Made by a program: the position numbers and the translations under genes. The notes under the pieces were generated by a model that did not search any database, was not told the DNA's origin, and saw only the letters and a program-made list of their open reading frames with translations. A stretch of DNA of 64,000 bases from positions 1-64,000 of the forward strand of contig NZ_JBDKWZ010000020.1 in assembly GCF_039710355.1 (NCBI RefSeq), in the 5' to 3' direction. Shown here piece after piece: positions 51,195-60,802 of this stretch (its first letter is position 1; each line of letters opens with the position of its first letter). The DNA is from Rapidithrix thailandica. Its GTDB lineage: Bacteria; Bacteroidota; Bacteroidia; Cytophagales; Flammeovirgaceae.

Positions 51195-52079
51195 TTATAT
51201 ATTTTCAATTACAATGGAATAAGTAGCCAAAAACTCTTCACTTCTTTCCAAGCTTTGAATACCTTCTTTTTCTATAAAATCAAGCGTTACCCCTTGAGTA
51301 TCTGCGATTCCAAACCATGGTTCCAAACAGACAAAAGGCGCCTCTTCACTTTTTGACCAAATGCCAAAATAAGGAAACCCAGGAAAATGCAGTGAAAGAA
51401 TGTGCTCTCCGTTTTGATGCGTCAGCGTTATTTTTTTGGAAACAAGGTCTTTGAAGATCAACGCATCCTTAGCAAAGAGCCCCTTGTGTAAAGGCAAACG
51501 GGATGTTTCGTTTAGAAAATTCTCTTCTTTACCAGCAATCAAACCTTCTTGCAAAAAATACTGGTGCGCAGTTTCCTTTTTTTCAAAAGTTAATTGATAT
51601 TCTTCTTTCTTCGTATCAGGTAATATGGGACAATTAAAAGCCGGATGCGCCCCTATTGAAAAATAAATAGTCTTATCGTCTCGGTTCTCTACTCTATAGA
51701 CTATTTCCAGTGTTTTTCCTTTCAATCTATATGAAATTTGAAGACTGAAAATATACGGGTACTTTTCTATCGTATCCACATTATTCAGTAATTCAAAAGT
51801 CAGATGTTCGTCACTTCGGTCAATCAATTCAAATGGCATATCCCTGGCAAAGCCATGCTGGGATAATTGATGGGAAGTTTGACGTACTTGAAACCGATCG
51901 TCCGCCAAACGCCCTACAATGGGAAATAATACGGGAGCATGCCTTCCCCAGTAGGTTGAATCGGCTTGCCATAAATACTCTAACTGACTTTTAGGCGAAA
52001 ATAAACTGGTGAGTTCAGCTCCTTTTGCATTTACTTTTATCTGTAAATACTCATTTTGTAAGGATGTAACCTTTTCCAT
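51195..52079 (-). CDS. Aldose 1-epimerase family protein (LacX-like)
   Basis: A 294-residue galactose-mutarotase-fold protein. Visible: LQIKVNAKGAELTSLFSPK, YWGRHAPVLFPIVGRLADDRF, SQHGFARDMPFEL with a substrate-binding His, YRVENRDDKTIYFSIGAHPAFNCPI, and VCLEPWFGIADTQG with the catalytic Glu region. The SQHGFARD and IGAHPAF blocks place it in the LacX/YeaD-type branch rather than GalM. It interconverts anomers of a free or phosphorylated hexose. I chose the ATG at 52079, five bases after the DoxX stop; a GTG overlapping that stop is an alternative. The two genes form a small operon. Confidence 0.88.
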   Translation of the reverse strand: MEKVTSLQNEYLQIKVNAKGAELTSLFSPKSQLEYLWQADSTYWGRHAPVLFPIVGRLADDRFQVRQTSHQLSQHGFARDMPFELIDRSDEHLTFELLNNVDTIEKYPYIFSLQISYRLKGKTLEIVYRVENRDDKTIYFSIGAHPAFNCPILPDTKKEEYQLTFEKKETAHQYFLQEGLIAGKEENFLNETSRLPLHKGLFAKDALIFKDLVSKKITLTHQNGEHILSLHFPGFPYFGIWSKSEEAPFVCLEPWFGIADTQGVTLDFIEKEGIQSLERSEEFLATYSIVIENI

Positions 52080-52084
52080 ATTCA

Positions 52085-52498
52085 CTAGGCTAAGATTACA
52101 ATGGCTAACACTGACAAAATAAAGTAGCTCACCAAAGTAGCCGCACCTACGTAGTCTTTGGCTACCCTTTGACCAAAAAACAACATAATCAAGCTGACGG
52201 CAGAAAGTTGGGCTCCCAATAAAGCAATCGTAGCCTCTCCCCCACTCACTAATACAACACAGCCGGCTGCTGATACAAACCCTGCGGCCAATTCAAATAC
52301 GGTGACCACTCCAAGCATCAACGGAACTAAATTCTTTAAAGGACTTTTTTCAAAATGCCCTTTCAACCAAGAGAGGTTCCCTCCCCAATCGAATACCTTA
52401 TCCAAGCCGGACTGAATAAACAAAATTGCCAGGAAGGCTGATACCAATATTTTTACAGATAGAACGCCCTTAAGCAGTTCAATAAAAGCTAACTCCAT
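52085..52498 (-). CDS. DoxX-family membrane protein
   Basis: A 137-residue four-helix membrane protein (ILVSAFLAILFIQSGLDKVFDW, LVPLMLGVVTVFELAAGFVSAAG, TIALLGAQLSAVSLIMLFFG, LVSYFILSVLAIVIL). The first-helix pattern SGLDKVFDW is the typical DoxX/DUF417 signature. Biochemical role is poorly defined in this family. It precedes the epimerase gene with almost no spacing. The ATG at 52498 is preferred to an upstream in-frame TTG. Confidence 0.75.
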   Translation of the reverse strand: MELAFIELLKGVLSVKILVSAFLAILFIQSGLDKVFDWGGNLSWLKGHFEKSPLKNLVPLMLGVVTVFELAAGFVSAAGCVVLVSGGEATIALLGAQLSAVSLIMLFFGQRVAKDYVGAATLVSYFILSVLAIVILA

Positions 52499-52696
52499 AG
52501 GAATAAAATATCTCAATTTGTAATCAATAGATAATGAGCGCCAAAAGAATTCCGGTCTACTGCATCATAAGGGTTAAAATTAGGAATTGAGAAGCTTAGA
52601 ACAAACTGTTATTGGAAGAATAAGCTGTTCTTTGCAAGTAAAAGGAAAGAAAGAAGGATTAACGGAAGCTCGAATTACACCACCACCCTCAGTCAT

Positions 52697-53620
52697 TTAC
52701 TTCCGAAATATCATTTGTACCGGGTAATGGTCGGAAAGTTGATGGGTCACAGAATCTTTAATGATCGCAACTTGCGTACACTTTTTTGCCAGTTTTTTAT
52801 CCGTCAGGATAAAGTCAATCCGTACTTTTTCTGAAAGTGGCACTTCTCCAAACACTTTTGTAGGAAAGCTGTGCTGGAAAGCTTGCTGAGATTTTTTTTC
52901 TGAATAGATATCGTGAAGCCCCTTTTGCAGGAAGGTATGGATAGGTTCAAAAGGAACAGCTCGTCTTTCAGTTAAATTATTTACATGCGAATGTTTTTCT
53001 CCTTGTTCTTTTAATGCCTTTTGTAAATCACTTTTCAGATAAAAAAGACTGTCTGATGCTGCATAGGTATTAAAATCTCCCATTACTAAAACATGTAGCT
53101 CCTTCCGTTTATATTTTTCCATGTCTTTGAGTAGAACTTGGGCTTCTTCAACCCTTTTCTGATGAGAAAAAGGAGAAAGGTGAACCACATAAACCAAGAG
53201 GCCTTCCACTTCGGCCACCAGATAGCCGTGATGCATATTTTGCAACACCTTCCGGACATTTTTCAATGGATAACGGGAGGTCAGCCCCACAGGGTAACCA
53301 GCCTCTTTAGAAGTGCTTACGTACGGGTGTCCCCATGCTTTGGCCATCTTTTTTAACTCGACCTCAGAAATGTTGACCAATTCCTGCAATGCAAGAATAT
53401 CAGGTTGTTCTTGTTTTACCCACTCGGTGAATTTTTTCTTTCTACTTTCTTCCCCTTCGAAGCCGTTCCAAATATTGTAACTTAATATTTTCAGGTTTGT
53501 ATTCTTCAGACTTCCCTCCGTCTCTTGTTGGCTGACATCTAGCTTTTTATGATAAAACCCTAATAAAAAAACAGGGATTAAAACGATTAATATTAGTCTG
53601 AATAAATTACTTGGTCTCAT
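52697..53620 (-). CDS. Endonuclease/exonuclease/phosphatase family protein
   Basis: A 307-residue EEP-fold hydrolase with an N-terminal membrane anchor or signal (LFRLILIVLIPVFLLGFY). Active-site motifs in order: LSYNIWNG (Asn), DILALQELV (Glu for Mg), VYVVHLSPF (His), VLVMGDFNTYAASD (DxN) and RIDFILTD with a late LSDHYPV (Asp-His). The family includes nucleases, lipid-phosphate phosphatases and sphingomyelinases; the substrate is not clear here. With the anchor it probably acts outside the cytoplasm. It stands alone. Confidence 0.88.
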   Translation of the reverse strand: MRPSNLFRLILIVLIPVFLLGFYHKKLDVSQQETEGSLKNTNLKILSYNIWNGFEGEESRKKKFTEWVKQEQPDILALQELVNISEVELKKMAKAWGHPYVSTSKEAGYPVGLTSRYPLKNVRKVLQNMHHGYLVAEVEGLLVYVVHLSPFSHQKRVEEAQVLLKDMEKYKRKELHVLVMGDFNTYAASDSLFYLKSDLQKALKEQGEKHSHVNNLTERRAVPFEPIHTFLQKGLHDIYSEKKSQQAFQHSFPTKVFGEVPLSEKVRIDFILTDKKLAKKCTQVAIIKDSVTHQLSDHYPVQMIFRK

Positions 53621-53770
53621 GCCTGGGAATTATTATTTCAAAGCGAAAATTAGACAAACTCTGAAAAATCACCAAATCGTAGGAAACAGAAACCTTATAC
53701 TTGTTCAAGAATATTAACCAACTAAGAAAAAGGTGTCAAGCAGTTTCAGCAAAGAAATATTTCTCAAAAA

Positions 53771-55126
53771 TCACCGCCGAAGGTGCAAACCCAACAAATA
53801 ATATTTACGGATTTCCCAGAGAAGCGTAGCAATAACTACCATATATTCAATAGCCACCAACCAGAGGTTTTCTTCATAGGTATCAGACTGGTATGCAGCA
53901 TAAGAAAGTACAACCATAGCACTCCAAATCATTGGAAAACGAAGGGGGGTAAAAACACAAAAGGCTATCAACAAGCTAATATACCATGGGTGCACAATGG
54001 TAGCACATAAAAGGTAAATTGTAAAAGTTAAAACAACTTTTTCAAAGAGTTCCTTCCAAGAGTAACGGCCATTAAAAGAAAGTAACAATATTCCCGTAAG
54101 CACTACCAATGACAACCAAGGCCCTGCTGCATGAATAATATTGAAATCATAGAGTTGATATCCCACCCAGCGTACGATGTAATAAATACTCGCATTGAAT
54201 TCAAACTTTTGGAAATACAAATTCACACTCTTCCATACATTCAACAGCAACTCAACATCCCACAAAGGCAAGAAAAATAACACTGTAAACAATGCAACCC
54301 TCAAATAATAACGCACTGCTTTCCGAAAGCCAAGCTTCATCATTATTAGCGGTAAAAACATCAGTGGTAACAACTTAGCTCCCACTGCCAGGCTGAAAAA
54401 CAAGGCCGATCGGATGTTTCTTTCTTGTAATAAATAGTAAAATGCAGCCAACAAAAAACAAATCATCAACGCTTCAAAGTGCAAGTTTCCCGTTAACTCT
54501 ACAATTACCAAAGGGTTTAGTGCATATAGCAATACTCCCTTTCGGGGAAATCTCAACTTATGTAATATTTTGCCTATTAAAACGATCGAAATCCACTCCG
54601 CCAATAATACAATTAGCTTCATTACTGCTACATTTGCCCACAAGGGACCTGACGGAAAGAGAAAAACCGAAAGCGCAAAAATTACCTGTAGAATGGGAGG
54701 GTAAATAGTATAATATTCCGGTGAATTGAGGTTTTCAAACAATGCTTGATGCGTACTTGCAAAATCAGTGGAATTACTCATTAATTCCGAGGGCAAGTGC
54801 CGAAACGGATTCATTCCCATATTGATCATTTCACCGTCCCAAAGAAACCGGTAGAAGTCGTCAGATAGGTTAGGAAGAGCAAATAATAGCAGTCCCCGAA
54901 AAAAAAGCCCCCATAAAATGAGCATTTCTATCTTTGTACTTCTATATTTATATAGTAGTAAGTAACATACAAACAATGCCCCAAAGCCTGACAACACCTG
55001 AACAAAGCTTTGACGATCTACAAAATAAACTAACCATACATAGCCAAATCCCGAAAGTAAAAACAATACAACATCCAAAGGTTGTACTTTTGAAGGAGAA
55101 ATTTCTTCCGGTTGTGGGATTATCAT
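53771..55126 (-). CDS. GT-C polytopic mannosyltransferase-like protein
   Basis: A 451-residue membrane protein with about 11-12 helices. LPNLSDDFYRFLWDGEMINMGMNPF has the acidic DD and DG pattern at the first periplasmic loop, as in PIG-M/GT87-type GT-C mannosyltransferases, and YYTIYPPILQVIFAL follows. LLYALNPLVIVELTGNLHFEALMICFLL and FFLPLW recur in this group. GT-C enzymes use polyprenyl-phosphate sugars, and a Dpm1-like synthase is encoded nearby on the same strand, which fits. The acceptor is unknown. It is divergent from the PAS kinase gene. Confidence 0.8.
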   Translation of the reverse strand: MIIPQPEEISPSKVQPLDVVLFLLSGFGYVWLVYFVDRQSFVQVLSGFGALFVCYLLLYKYRSTKIEMLILWGLFFRGLLLFALPNLSDDFYRFLWDGEMINMGMNPFRHLPSELMSNSTDFASTHQALFENLNSPEYYTIYPPILQVIFALSVFLFPSGPLWANVAVMKLIVLLAEWISIVLIGKILHKLRFPRKGVLLYALNPLVIVELTGNLHFEALMICFLLAAFYYLLQERNIRSALFFSLAVGAKLLPLMFLPLIMMKLGFRKAVRYYLRVALFTVLFFLPLWDVELLLNVWKSVNLYFQKFEFNASIYYIVRWVGYQLYDFNIIHAAGPWLSLVVLTGILLLSFNGRYSWKELFEKVVLTFTIYLLCATIVHPWYISLLIAFCVFTPLRFPMIWSAMVVLSYAAYQSDTYEENLWLVAIEYMVVIATLLWEIRKYYLLGLHLRR

Positions 55127-55225
55127 ATTGATTTAAAATTTAGGATCTAAGCAAACTTACCGCTTTCTCAGTTGTGGAGGGCCGATACTACGGAATTTTG
55201 CAAAAAAGCGCCAAAACCAACACTT

Positions 55226-57166
55226 ATGCAAGTAAAGCTTACAAATAGCCAACTATTGGAGAGCCTTCATCAAAGTGGCTGCTTGCTATTACAACTAATG
55301 AAAGGTAAAATTATCGACTGTAATAACACCTTTACGCAGTTACTGCAAGTAAACAAAGAGGAACTACTCTACACCCAGCTAAAAGACTGGATCATTGATG
55401 TACCCGGAGCTTTACATAAAGTCCCTTTCCCTGTTTTTAATGAAAACGATGAAAACTGGCATGGAGAAATTGCATTTAATAGCCCGGGCGGTACAGTTAA
55501 ATGGATACAGATGCACCTAACGCATCATCCGGACGGACTTTGCATCGCAGTGGGGTTTGATATTACGGCCCAAAAAAACCGGGAAAAATACCTTTTCCAA
55601 TTCCATCAGTTTTTAGAATTTGCCAATGATGGCATCCTTATTTCCGAAGCAGAATCAGGAAAATGTGTAGATGTCAATATTATGCTTTGTAAAATGCTGG
55701 GGTATACCAAGGAAGAAATCCTGCAACTCAACGTCAGGGATATCGAAGTCGGTTATCCGCTTCACACCAAAGAACAGAGAAAGAAACATGTGGAAGCAAT
55801 TAAAAGGCAACAAAACTTCCCTAAAATTCTAATAGGCATCCATAAAAGAAAAGATGGAAGTACTTACCCGGCGGAAGTCACCATCCATCATGAAGCGTAC
55901 GAGGGTAAAGGCTATTTTATTTCTATCGTCCGGGATACTACAAGCCGTATCCAAACGGAAAATAAATTGCAGGATACCATCCTTGAACTGGAAGAAGCAC
56001 AGAAGTTCGGCAACTTAGGGAATTGGAAATATTTCTTTGTGAACCAAAAAATAGAGTGGTCAAAACAAATATTCCGCTCCTTTGGGATGCCAGATGAGCA
56101 ATCTCCCCCTGCTTCGGTAGAAGATTACTTACAGTTAATCCATCCGGACGACCGGAATACCATCTTAGAGACGATTTCGAAAGTACAGGAAAGCCAAAAG
56201 CCGGTCAATTTTGAAATCCGGCAATGGCAAGTCAATACAGGTACCTACCGTTGGTTTTACGCCCGGATGAAACCCCTACTGGATGAAGTCGGAGATATCA
56301 TTGGCTTATCAGGAGTTAACTTTGATATTCATGATCGCAAAACCCATGAAGAGCAAATCAATGCTATGCTCGAACAAGAATTGCATTTGAATGCACAACT
56401 GGCTGCCAGGGAGGATGAATTGGTCAAAACCAACGAACAACTCTCGGAAAATATCGATCAACTCAACCAACGAAATGAAGAATTGGATAATTTGGTTTAC
56501 AGCATTTCTCACGACCTCAGGGCACCTATTGCCTCTGTGTTAGGCCTGATCAAATTAGCCAAAGACAGTGATCAGTGGGAAGATATTGGAGAGTATTTGG
56601 AAAAACAGGAGTATTGTATTTTTAAATTGGATAATTATATCAAAGACATTCTGGATTATGCACGCAATATGCGCATAGAGGTGAAACCGGAAGAAATCCC
56701 CATCAAACAACTGATTTTGGATACCTATGCACAATATGAATTTCTGAAAAACACGAGTAAGATTCAACTGGTCATCAATATCAGTCAAACAATACCTTTT
56801 CACTCCGATCTATTCCGGCTCTCTATTATTTGCAACAACCTAATTTCCAATGCCATTAAATATGCCCGTACGGAAAAAAACCGTCCTTATATCAAAATAC
56901 AAATTGATGTGGAAGCTCAATACAGCTATTTCACTTTTGAAGACAATGGTATGGGAATCAATGAGCGGCATCTTTCCAAAGTATTTGATATGTTTTATAA
57001 GGCCGACTCACACTTTCAAGGAGCCGGCATCGGGCTTTATATCGTAAAAGAAACCGTTAAAAAACTCAAAGGAAACGTACAATTGCATTCGGAATCAGGT
57101 AAGGGAACTACCATTACCATTTGTGTACCCAACTTATACAAAGGCGCCTCCTCTCACCGGAAGTAA
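55226..57166 (+). CDS. PAS-domain sensor histidine kinase (cytoplasmic)
   Basis: A 646-residue soluble kinase. Three PAS domains lie at about residues 10-120, 130-245 and 255-375 (FLEFANDGILISEAESGKCVDVN, VTIHHEAYEGKGYFISIVRD, LIHPDDRNTILETI, FEIRQWQVNTGTYRWFY). A coiled segment (375-420) leads to HisKA with His429 in YSISHDLRAPI and a HATPase domain (N-box NNLISNAIKYA, FEDNGMGI, GAGIGLYIVKETVKKL, GKGTTITI). The ATG at 55226 gives a clean start; an upstream TTG frame was rejected. No regulator is adjacent, and the single receiver at 46286 is 9 kb away, so the partner is unknown. Confidence 0.9.
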   Translation: MQVKLTNSQLLESLHQSGCLLLQLMKGKIIDCNNTFTQLLQVNKEELLYTQLKDWIIDVPGALHKVPFPVFNENDENWHGEIAFNSPGGTVKWIQMHLTHHPDGLCIAVGFDITAQKNREKYLFQFHQFLEFANDGILISEAESGKCVDVNIMLCKMLGYTKEEILQLNVRDIEVGYPLHTKEQRKKHVEAIKRQQNFPKILIGIHKRKDGSTYPAEVTIHHEAYEGKGYFISIVRDTTSRIQTENKLQDTILELEEAQKFGNLGNWKYFFVNQKIEWSKQIFRSFGMPDEQSPPASVEDYLQLIHPDDRNTILETISKVQESQKPVNFEIRQWQVNTGTYRWFYARMKPLLDEVGDIIGLSGVNFDIHDRKTHEEQINAMLEQELHLNAQLAAREDELVKTNEQLSENIDQLNQRNEELDNLVYSISHDLRAPIASVLGLIKLAKDSDQWEDIGEYLEKQEYCIFKLDNYIKDILDYARNMRIEVKPEEIPIKQLILDTYAQYEFLKNTSKIQLVINISQTIPFHSDLFRLSIICNNLISNAIKYARTEKNRPYIKIQIDVEAQYSYFTFEDNGMGINERHLSKVFDMFYKADSHFQGAGIGLYIVKETVKKLKGNVQLHSESGKGTTITICVPNLYKGASSHRK

Positions 57167-57176
57167 CGACTTATTT

Positions 57177-58244
57177 TTACTCCCTTTGTGCATACCAGTC
57201 TTTGCGAACTTTGATCAGAAGCTTCTCAATTTCAACTTTATCAGGTACATCAGGTAAAGTAGACTCTTTTTCCAAGGCCTCAATTCGCTGCACTTTTTCT
57301 TCAGCCATTTCCAGTAGCTCCTCATATTCATAACACCCACTGCGAATATTCAACAGCTCTTCACGGTTGGGTCTTTTCACAATCACTATCCCGGAAGAAA
57401 GCACTTCTTCGGCCATATCCAAAAGGCGAAACGTATGCATCATATTCTTGGCATCATAATTTTTGCCATGTTCTAAAGTTCCTTGGTACCGGGCTTCGTT
57501 CCGCTTTTTTACCCAAGCCCAATACTCCTTATATTCTTTACAATAACATGTATAACCGTCTTTGTTAAAATACAAATAAGCCAAGGGTTGCAAGCTTTTG
57601 GGCACACTGCTCAATGCTACCTCATTGGCCGCCGTTTTTTGCATGATTCCTCGAAAGCCCAACTCCTGTCGCTCATCATAATACAAGGCATAAAGGAAGG
57701 GCATATGTTGAATATTTACCAATCCGCACTGCTCCTGATTCAAAGCGTTTTTGTGAAGCCAAGCTCTCAACTCCATGGACTTCCCCTCCCCTGCTATATA
57801 GCAAAACTCCAAAATTGTTTTCCGCTCTTCGGGCATAGGGTTCATGATTTTTTTATTCAGCCCCCTGGCCTTTTTCACTTGACTGATGGCATAATTGGCA
57901 AATGTTTTTTTGCAGAGTTTGGAGAGAAAATTCACTTCTTTGATCTGATCAAACACCGGGTGTTTATATAAAATATGTTCTTCCGACACATTGAGCATCT
58001 CCAATAAATTAGGATTGCTTTTCATCAACAACTCCAAAAACCGCTTTAGCTCATAAAATACCGTATCGTTGGAAGCATCGTTTACTTGGCCAATATAGTC
58101 AAAGCCAAAAAACTGCTCCTCCGGCAGGATATAAACCCCTTTAAGATCTACATCGGAGGTAGGCAGATCCAATCCGTAAGCCTTACTTCCCGAAAGACAT
58201 TCAAAAATGACCAGCCCTCGTTCTCTTAGTTCTTCGATTGTCAC
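57177..58244 (-). CDS. Predicted nucleotidyltransferase (COG3541-type)
   Basis: A 355-residue protein of the DNA polymerase beta-like nucleotidyltransferase superfamily. GSKAYGLDLPTSDVDLKGVYI at residues 19-39 gives the GS and paired Asp of the catalytic site (D33, D35). The helical remainder (FYELKRFLELLMKSNPNLLEML, KKARGLNKKI, AMEL-like CYIAGEGKSMELRAWL, MMHTFRLLDMAEEVL) matches COG3541, enzymes thought to transfer nucleotides to unknown targets, sometimes with phage or defence links. The start is GTG. It lies 65 bases downstream of the unrecognised 720-residue protein gene on the same strand, so they may be co-transcribed. Confidence 0.8.
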   Translation of the reverse strand: MTIEELRERGLVIFECLSGSKAYGLDLPTSDVDLKGVYILPEEQFFGFDYIGQVNDASNDTVFYELKRFLELLMKSNPNLLEMLNVSEEHILYKHPVFDQIKEVNFLSKLCKKTFANYAISQVKKARGLNKKIMNPMPEERKTILEFCYIAGEGKSMELRAWLHKNALNQEQCGLVNIQHMPFLYALYYDERQELGFRGIMQKTAANEVALSSVPKSLQPLAYLYFNKDGYTCYCKEYKEYWAWVKKRNEARYQGTLEHGKNYDAKNMMHTFRLLDMAEEVLSSGIVIVKRPNREELLNIRSGCYEYEELLEMAEEKVQRIEALEKESTLPDVPDKVEIEKLLIKVRKDWYAQRE

Positions 58245-58309
58245 AGCTTTCTTAAGTTTTAAATTTCCTTTTCAAAAACACTCTTACCGTACAAAGTTGA
58301 TTCCCCTGC

Positions 58310-60472
58310 TCAGGACAGTGATTCTTCCTTTAAGTATAATCTGTTATAAAAATCCTTTTTAAAGGCTTCATCTTCCGGTTTAGCATAATATTTTCGAACA
58401 ACCCTCTCTCTTAAATCATCGTCCTGTTTGCCCGTAATCAACTCATAATTGTCAACCGTATCAGCCAAATGCCAAGGTGATTCGTCATGATTCCGGCCTT
58501 CTTCAAACAAATGGTCCAAATAAATACTTCGAATCGCTATTTGAAGCCTTTCCCGGTCTTCCAATAAATGTTGGGCACGGATAAAGAAGTCTCTCCAGCG
58601 GCTGTCAGAAGTAGAAATATGCTCCATCACCACCGGATAGGTCAACAGGTATTCTAAAAAATTCTCAATGGTTCCTACCGAACGGAAATTTTTTACCACC
58701 TTACGACAAACGTGTATGTCAGGATAGCCATTCGGCAAAAAGAGCATTTTGCTAAGCTCACTCCAATAATTAGGCAGATAGACATCGGGTAAGGATGCTT
58801 TCAAATCCCTAAGGGTATCGTAGCGGGACATCCACCCTATAAATTTATTGTTTTCGTCCCACATTCCCTGAAGCATTTCCGAAACCTCGTTGTCTGTTTT
58901 CACAATGATGTTCACCCATTCTTTTTCCGGAAACGCCTCGTACATTTCCCGGAATAATTGCCCAATCAAAGGTGCTTTTATCTCCGTGTGAAAACTGTTA
59001 AGGAAATCTAAAGAAAACTTAAACCTACTGTGCAAAATTTTGAAATTGTCAACAGTAAGTCGCTGATGCAGGTATGCATCATTCAATACCGAAGTAGCTT
59101 CCAAGTCATCTTTTTGTAAATCCAACAAGTCTATACACTCTGACACTTGATCTTCCTCAAGCATTCCCTTGCTATAATATGCCAATAACGCCCGGGAAAC
59201 AACGGGTAATCCCTTCAAATTTTCAGGGTAAGTATATCCTACGATAGGCTCATATGTATATAGCTCATCCCAAAAATCTGTGGGGTTTATTTCCGTAAGT
59301 TTTGCATGACGGGCATTTTGTTCATGGTAATAATCCGGGTAATAGTTACTTTGAGATAAAGCCGCTATCTTTCCCCAGCCTTTTGGCAAGTCCACTTCCG
59401 TTGGCACTCCTCCCAATGAATCATAGGCGGTTCTGACAGCCAAAGTATTGATCCAAAAGGAATTATACTCCAGGTCTGCAATCAATAGTTGCTTGCTATC
59501 AAAATGATGCGCTAACAAATGAAGGGTTGCCTGCACATCTTCTACGGTTAACGTAGGGCCATTCACCGTAAAAACATAAGGTAGTATTTTCCCATGTACC
59601 TCTGTAGTGATCAGGTAAACATAGCCACTGGGTTTTTCATCAAAATCCTGTGATTTCCGAATCCAAAAGCAATAACTGTCTTTGATCATTCCATAAAAGG
59701 GCACGCTCACCATAGAGCAGTCACCGGCCAAAGCTCCTCTGAGTGGTGTATACGCCGGCGGAACCTGTTCCAAGGAGATTGTGCGCTTGGAAACGATTTC
59801 ATTTTCGGAAGAGTACCGTTGAATGGCAGGGGTAATTACTTTAGGAATAAATTGATTGAGAATATAACTAACAGTATGGTGTAATGTACCAAACCCCTTA
59901 TTGTTGGCAAAATGTATAAGAACCGGTGCCAAATGAGCCGAGAAAAAATCACAATATATATTTTCCAGTTCACGGGGCGGGTACAAATTCGGGTCAAATG
60001 ATAAATGACCGGACAATGCATTGCCTTCCGCATCATACAGTAAGGGAGCGATCTTGGCAAAGGAGATTAAGTTTTTTTTAAAGACCTTATTGTAACCGGT
60101 TCTATTCTTTTCTTTGGTTACTTGTTGAAGTTTATAGAGGTCATCTTTTACATTGCTGCAAGAATTGTCCAGCAATTCCACAACCAGGTTAAAAGCCCTA
60201 TCCAACTCTTGATGCGCAACGTTTACTTTATCTTGGTCGTAATCCGTATTTTGCTTCTCAAAAAACGAAGCCCCTATTCTCGGAAGAGCTTCCACTGTTA
60301 ACGGATGCCCATCCTCTTGCAAAGCTTCTTTTACCTCTGCACTTTTCATGATGAGTTCAACAAAATTACGGTTAAACCGGAGGTTTTCTATAGGTAAGTA
60401 GGGGTGCCGGTTCAAAAGTGCACCCACTGCGGAAAGTTTGTCTTTGGTAGTTTCAAAATTTAATTCCCACAT
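58310..60472 (-). CDS. Unrecognised 720-residue cytosolic protein
   Basis: I do not recognise this protein. It has no signal or membrane segment. The N-terminal third is mainly helical (KDKLSAVGALLNRHPY, ELDRAFNLVVELLDNSCSNVKDDLYKLQQV). At about residues 244-253 it has PLRGALAGDCSMV, then a beta-rich stretch (SGYVYLITTEVHGKILPYVFTVNGPTL, LLIADLEYNSFWIN). A GDCS followed by possible His and Asn/Asp suggests a Cys hydrolase or an acyltransferase-like fold, but this is speculation. The C-terminal 300 residues are helical (MLQGMWDENNKFIGWMSRYDTL, FLEYLLTYPVVMEHI). ATG at 60472 is preferred to an upstream TTG. It sits directly upstream of the nucleotidyltransferase gene. Confidence 0.6.
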   Translation of the reverse strand: MWELNFETTKDKLSAVGALLNRHPYLPIENLRFNRNFVELIMKSAEVKEALQEDGHPLTVEALPRIGASFFEKQNTDYDQDKVNVAHQELDRAFNLVVELLDNSCSNVKDDLYKLQQVTKEKNRTGYNKVFKKNLISFAKIAPLLYDAEGNALSGHLSFDPNLYPPRELENIYCDFFSAHLAPVLIHFANNKGFGTLHHTVSYILNQFIPKVITPAIQRYSSENEIVSKRTISLEQVPPAYTPLRGALAGDCSMVSVPFYGMIKDSYCFWIRKSQDFDEKPSGYVYLITTEVHGKILPYVFTVNGPTLTVEDVQATLHLLAHHFDSKQLLIADLEYNSFWINTLAVRTAYDSLGGVPTEVDLPKGWGKIAALSQSNYYPDYYHEQNARHAKLTEINPTDFWDELYTYEPIVGYTYPENLKGLPVVSRALLAYYSKGMLEEDQVSECIDLLDLQKDDLEATSVLNDAYLHQRLTVDNFKILHSRFKFSLDFLNSFHTEIKAPLIGQLFREMYEAFPEKEWVNIIVKTDNEVSEMLQGMWDENNKFIGWMSRYDTLRDLKASLPDVYLPNYWSELSKMLFLPNGYPDIHVCRKVVKNFRSVGTIENFLEYLLTYPVVMEHISTSDSRWRDFFIRAQHLLEDRERLQIAIRSIYLDHLFEEGRNHDESPWHLADTVDNYELITGKQDDDLRERVVRKYYAKPEDEAFKKDFYNRLYLKEESLS

Positions 60473-60802
60473 GGTAATTAAGATCAATGGTTTATGATAT
60501 GTGTACTTAATCCCGCATTTTACTAAAAAAAGGGAACAACTGCATAAAAATAAAGGAATGGATTTTACCGGTATCTTTAAAACCCGCTCTTTTCAATTGG
60601 GAGATACAAACGGAAACAGGGATCAAAAAGCCGGGAATATTCAATGGAAAAAGCAACAACTGCTTTGCAGAAAAAACTTAAACAACCCAAGAAGTAAAAA
60701 GGAAAAGCTCCTTAATTTTTTTACAATTAAGGAGCTGAAGATCAATTTAAAATACCGGAAGCGGGTAGCGGCATATGGTAAAACTTCCCAGGTAAAGGCA
60801 AA
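60473..60802. other. 330-base intergenic region
   Basis: A 101-codon + frame crosses this stretch, but it runs through a minus-strand terminator and has no neighbours supporting it. I see no other gene. The promoter of the 720-residue protein gene should lie within the first ~100 bases. Confidence 0.4.
60695..60736 (-). terminator. Terminator after the DUF2867 gene
   Basis: AGCTCCTTAATT (60706-60717) pairs with AATTAAGGAGCT (60725-60736), 7-base loop; on the minus strand it is followed by TTTTCCTTTTT. About 65 bases past the DUF2867 stop. Confidence 0.8.
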
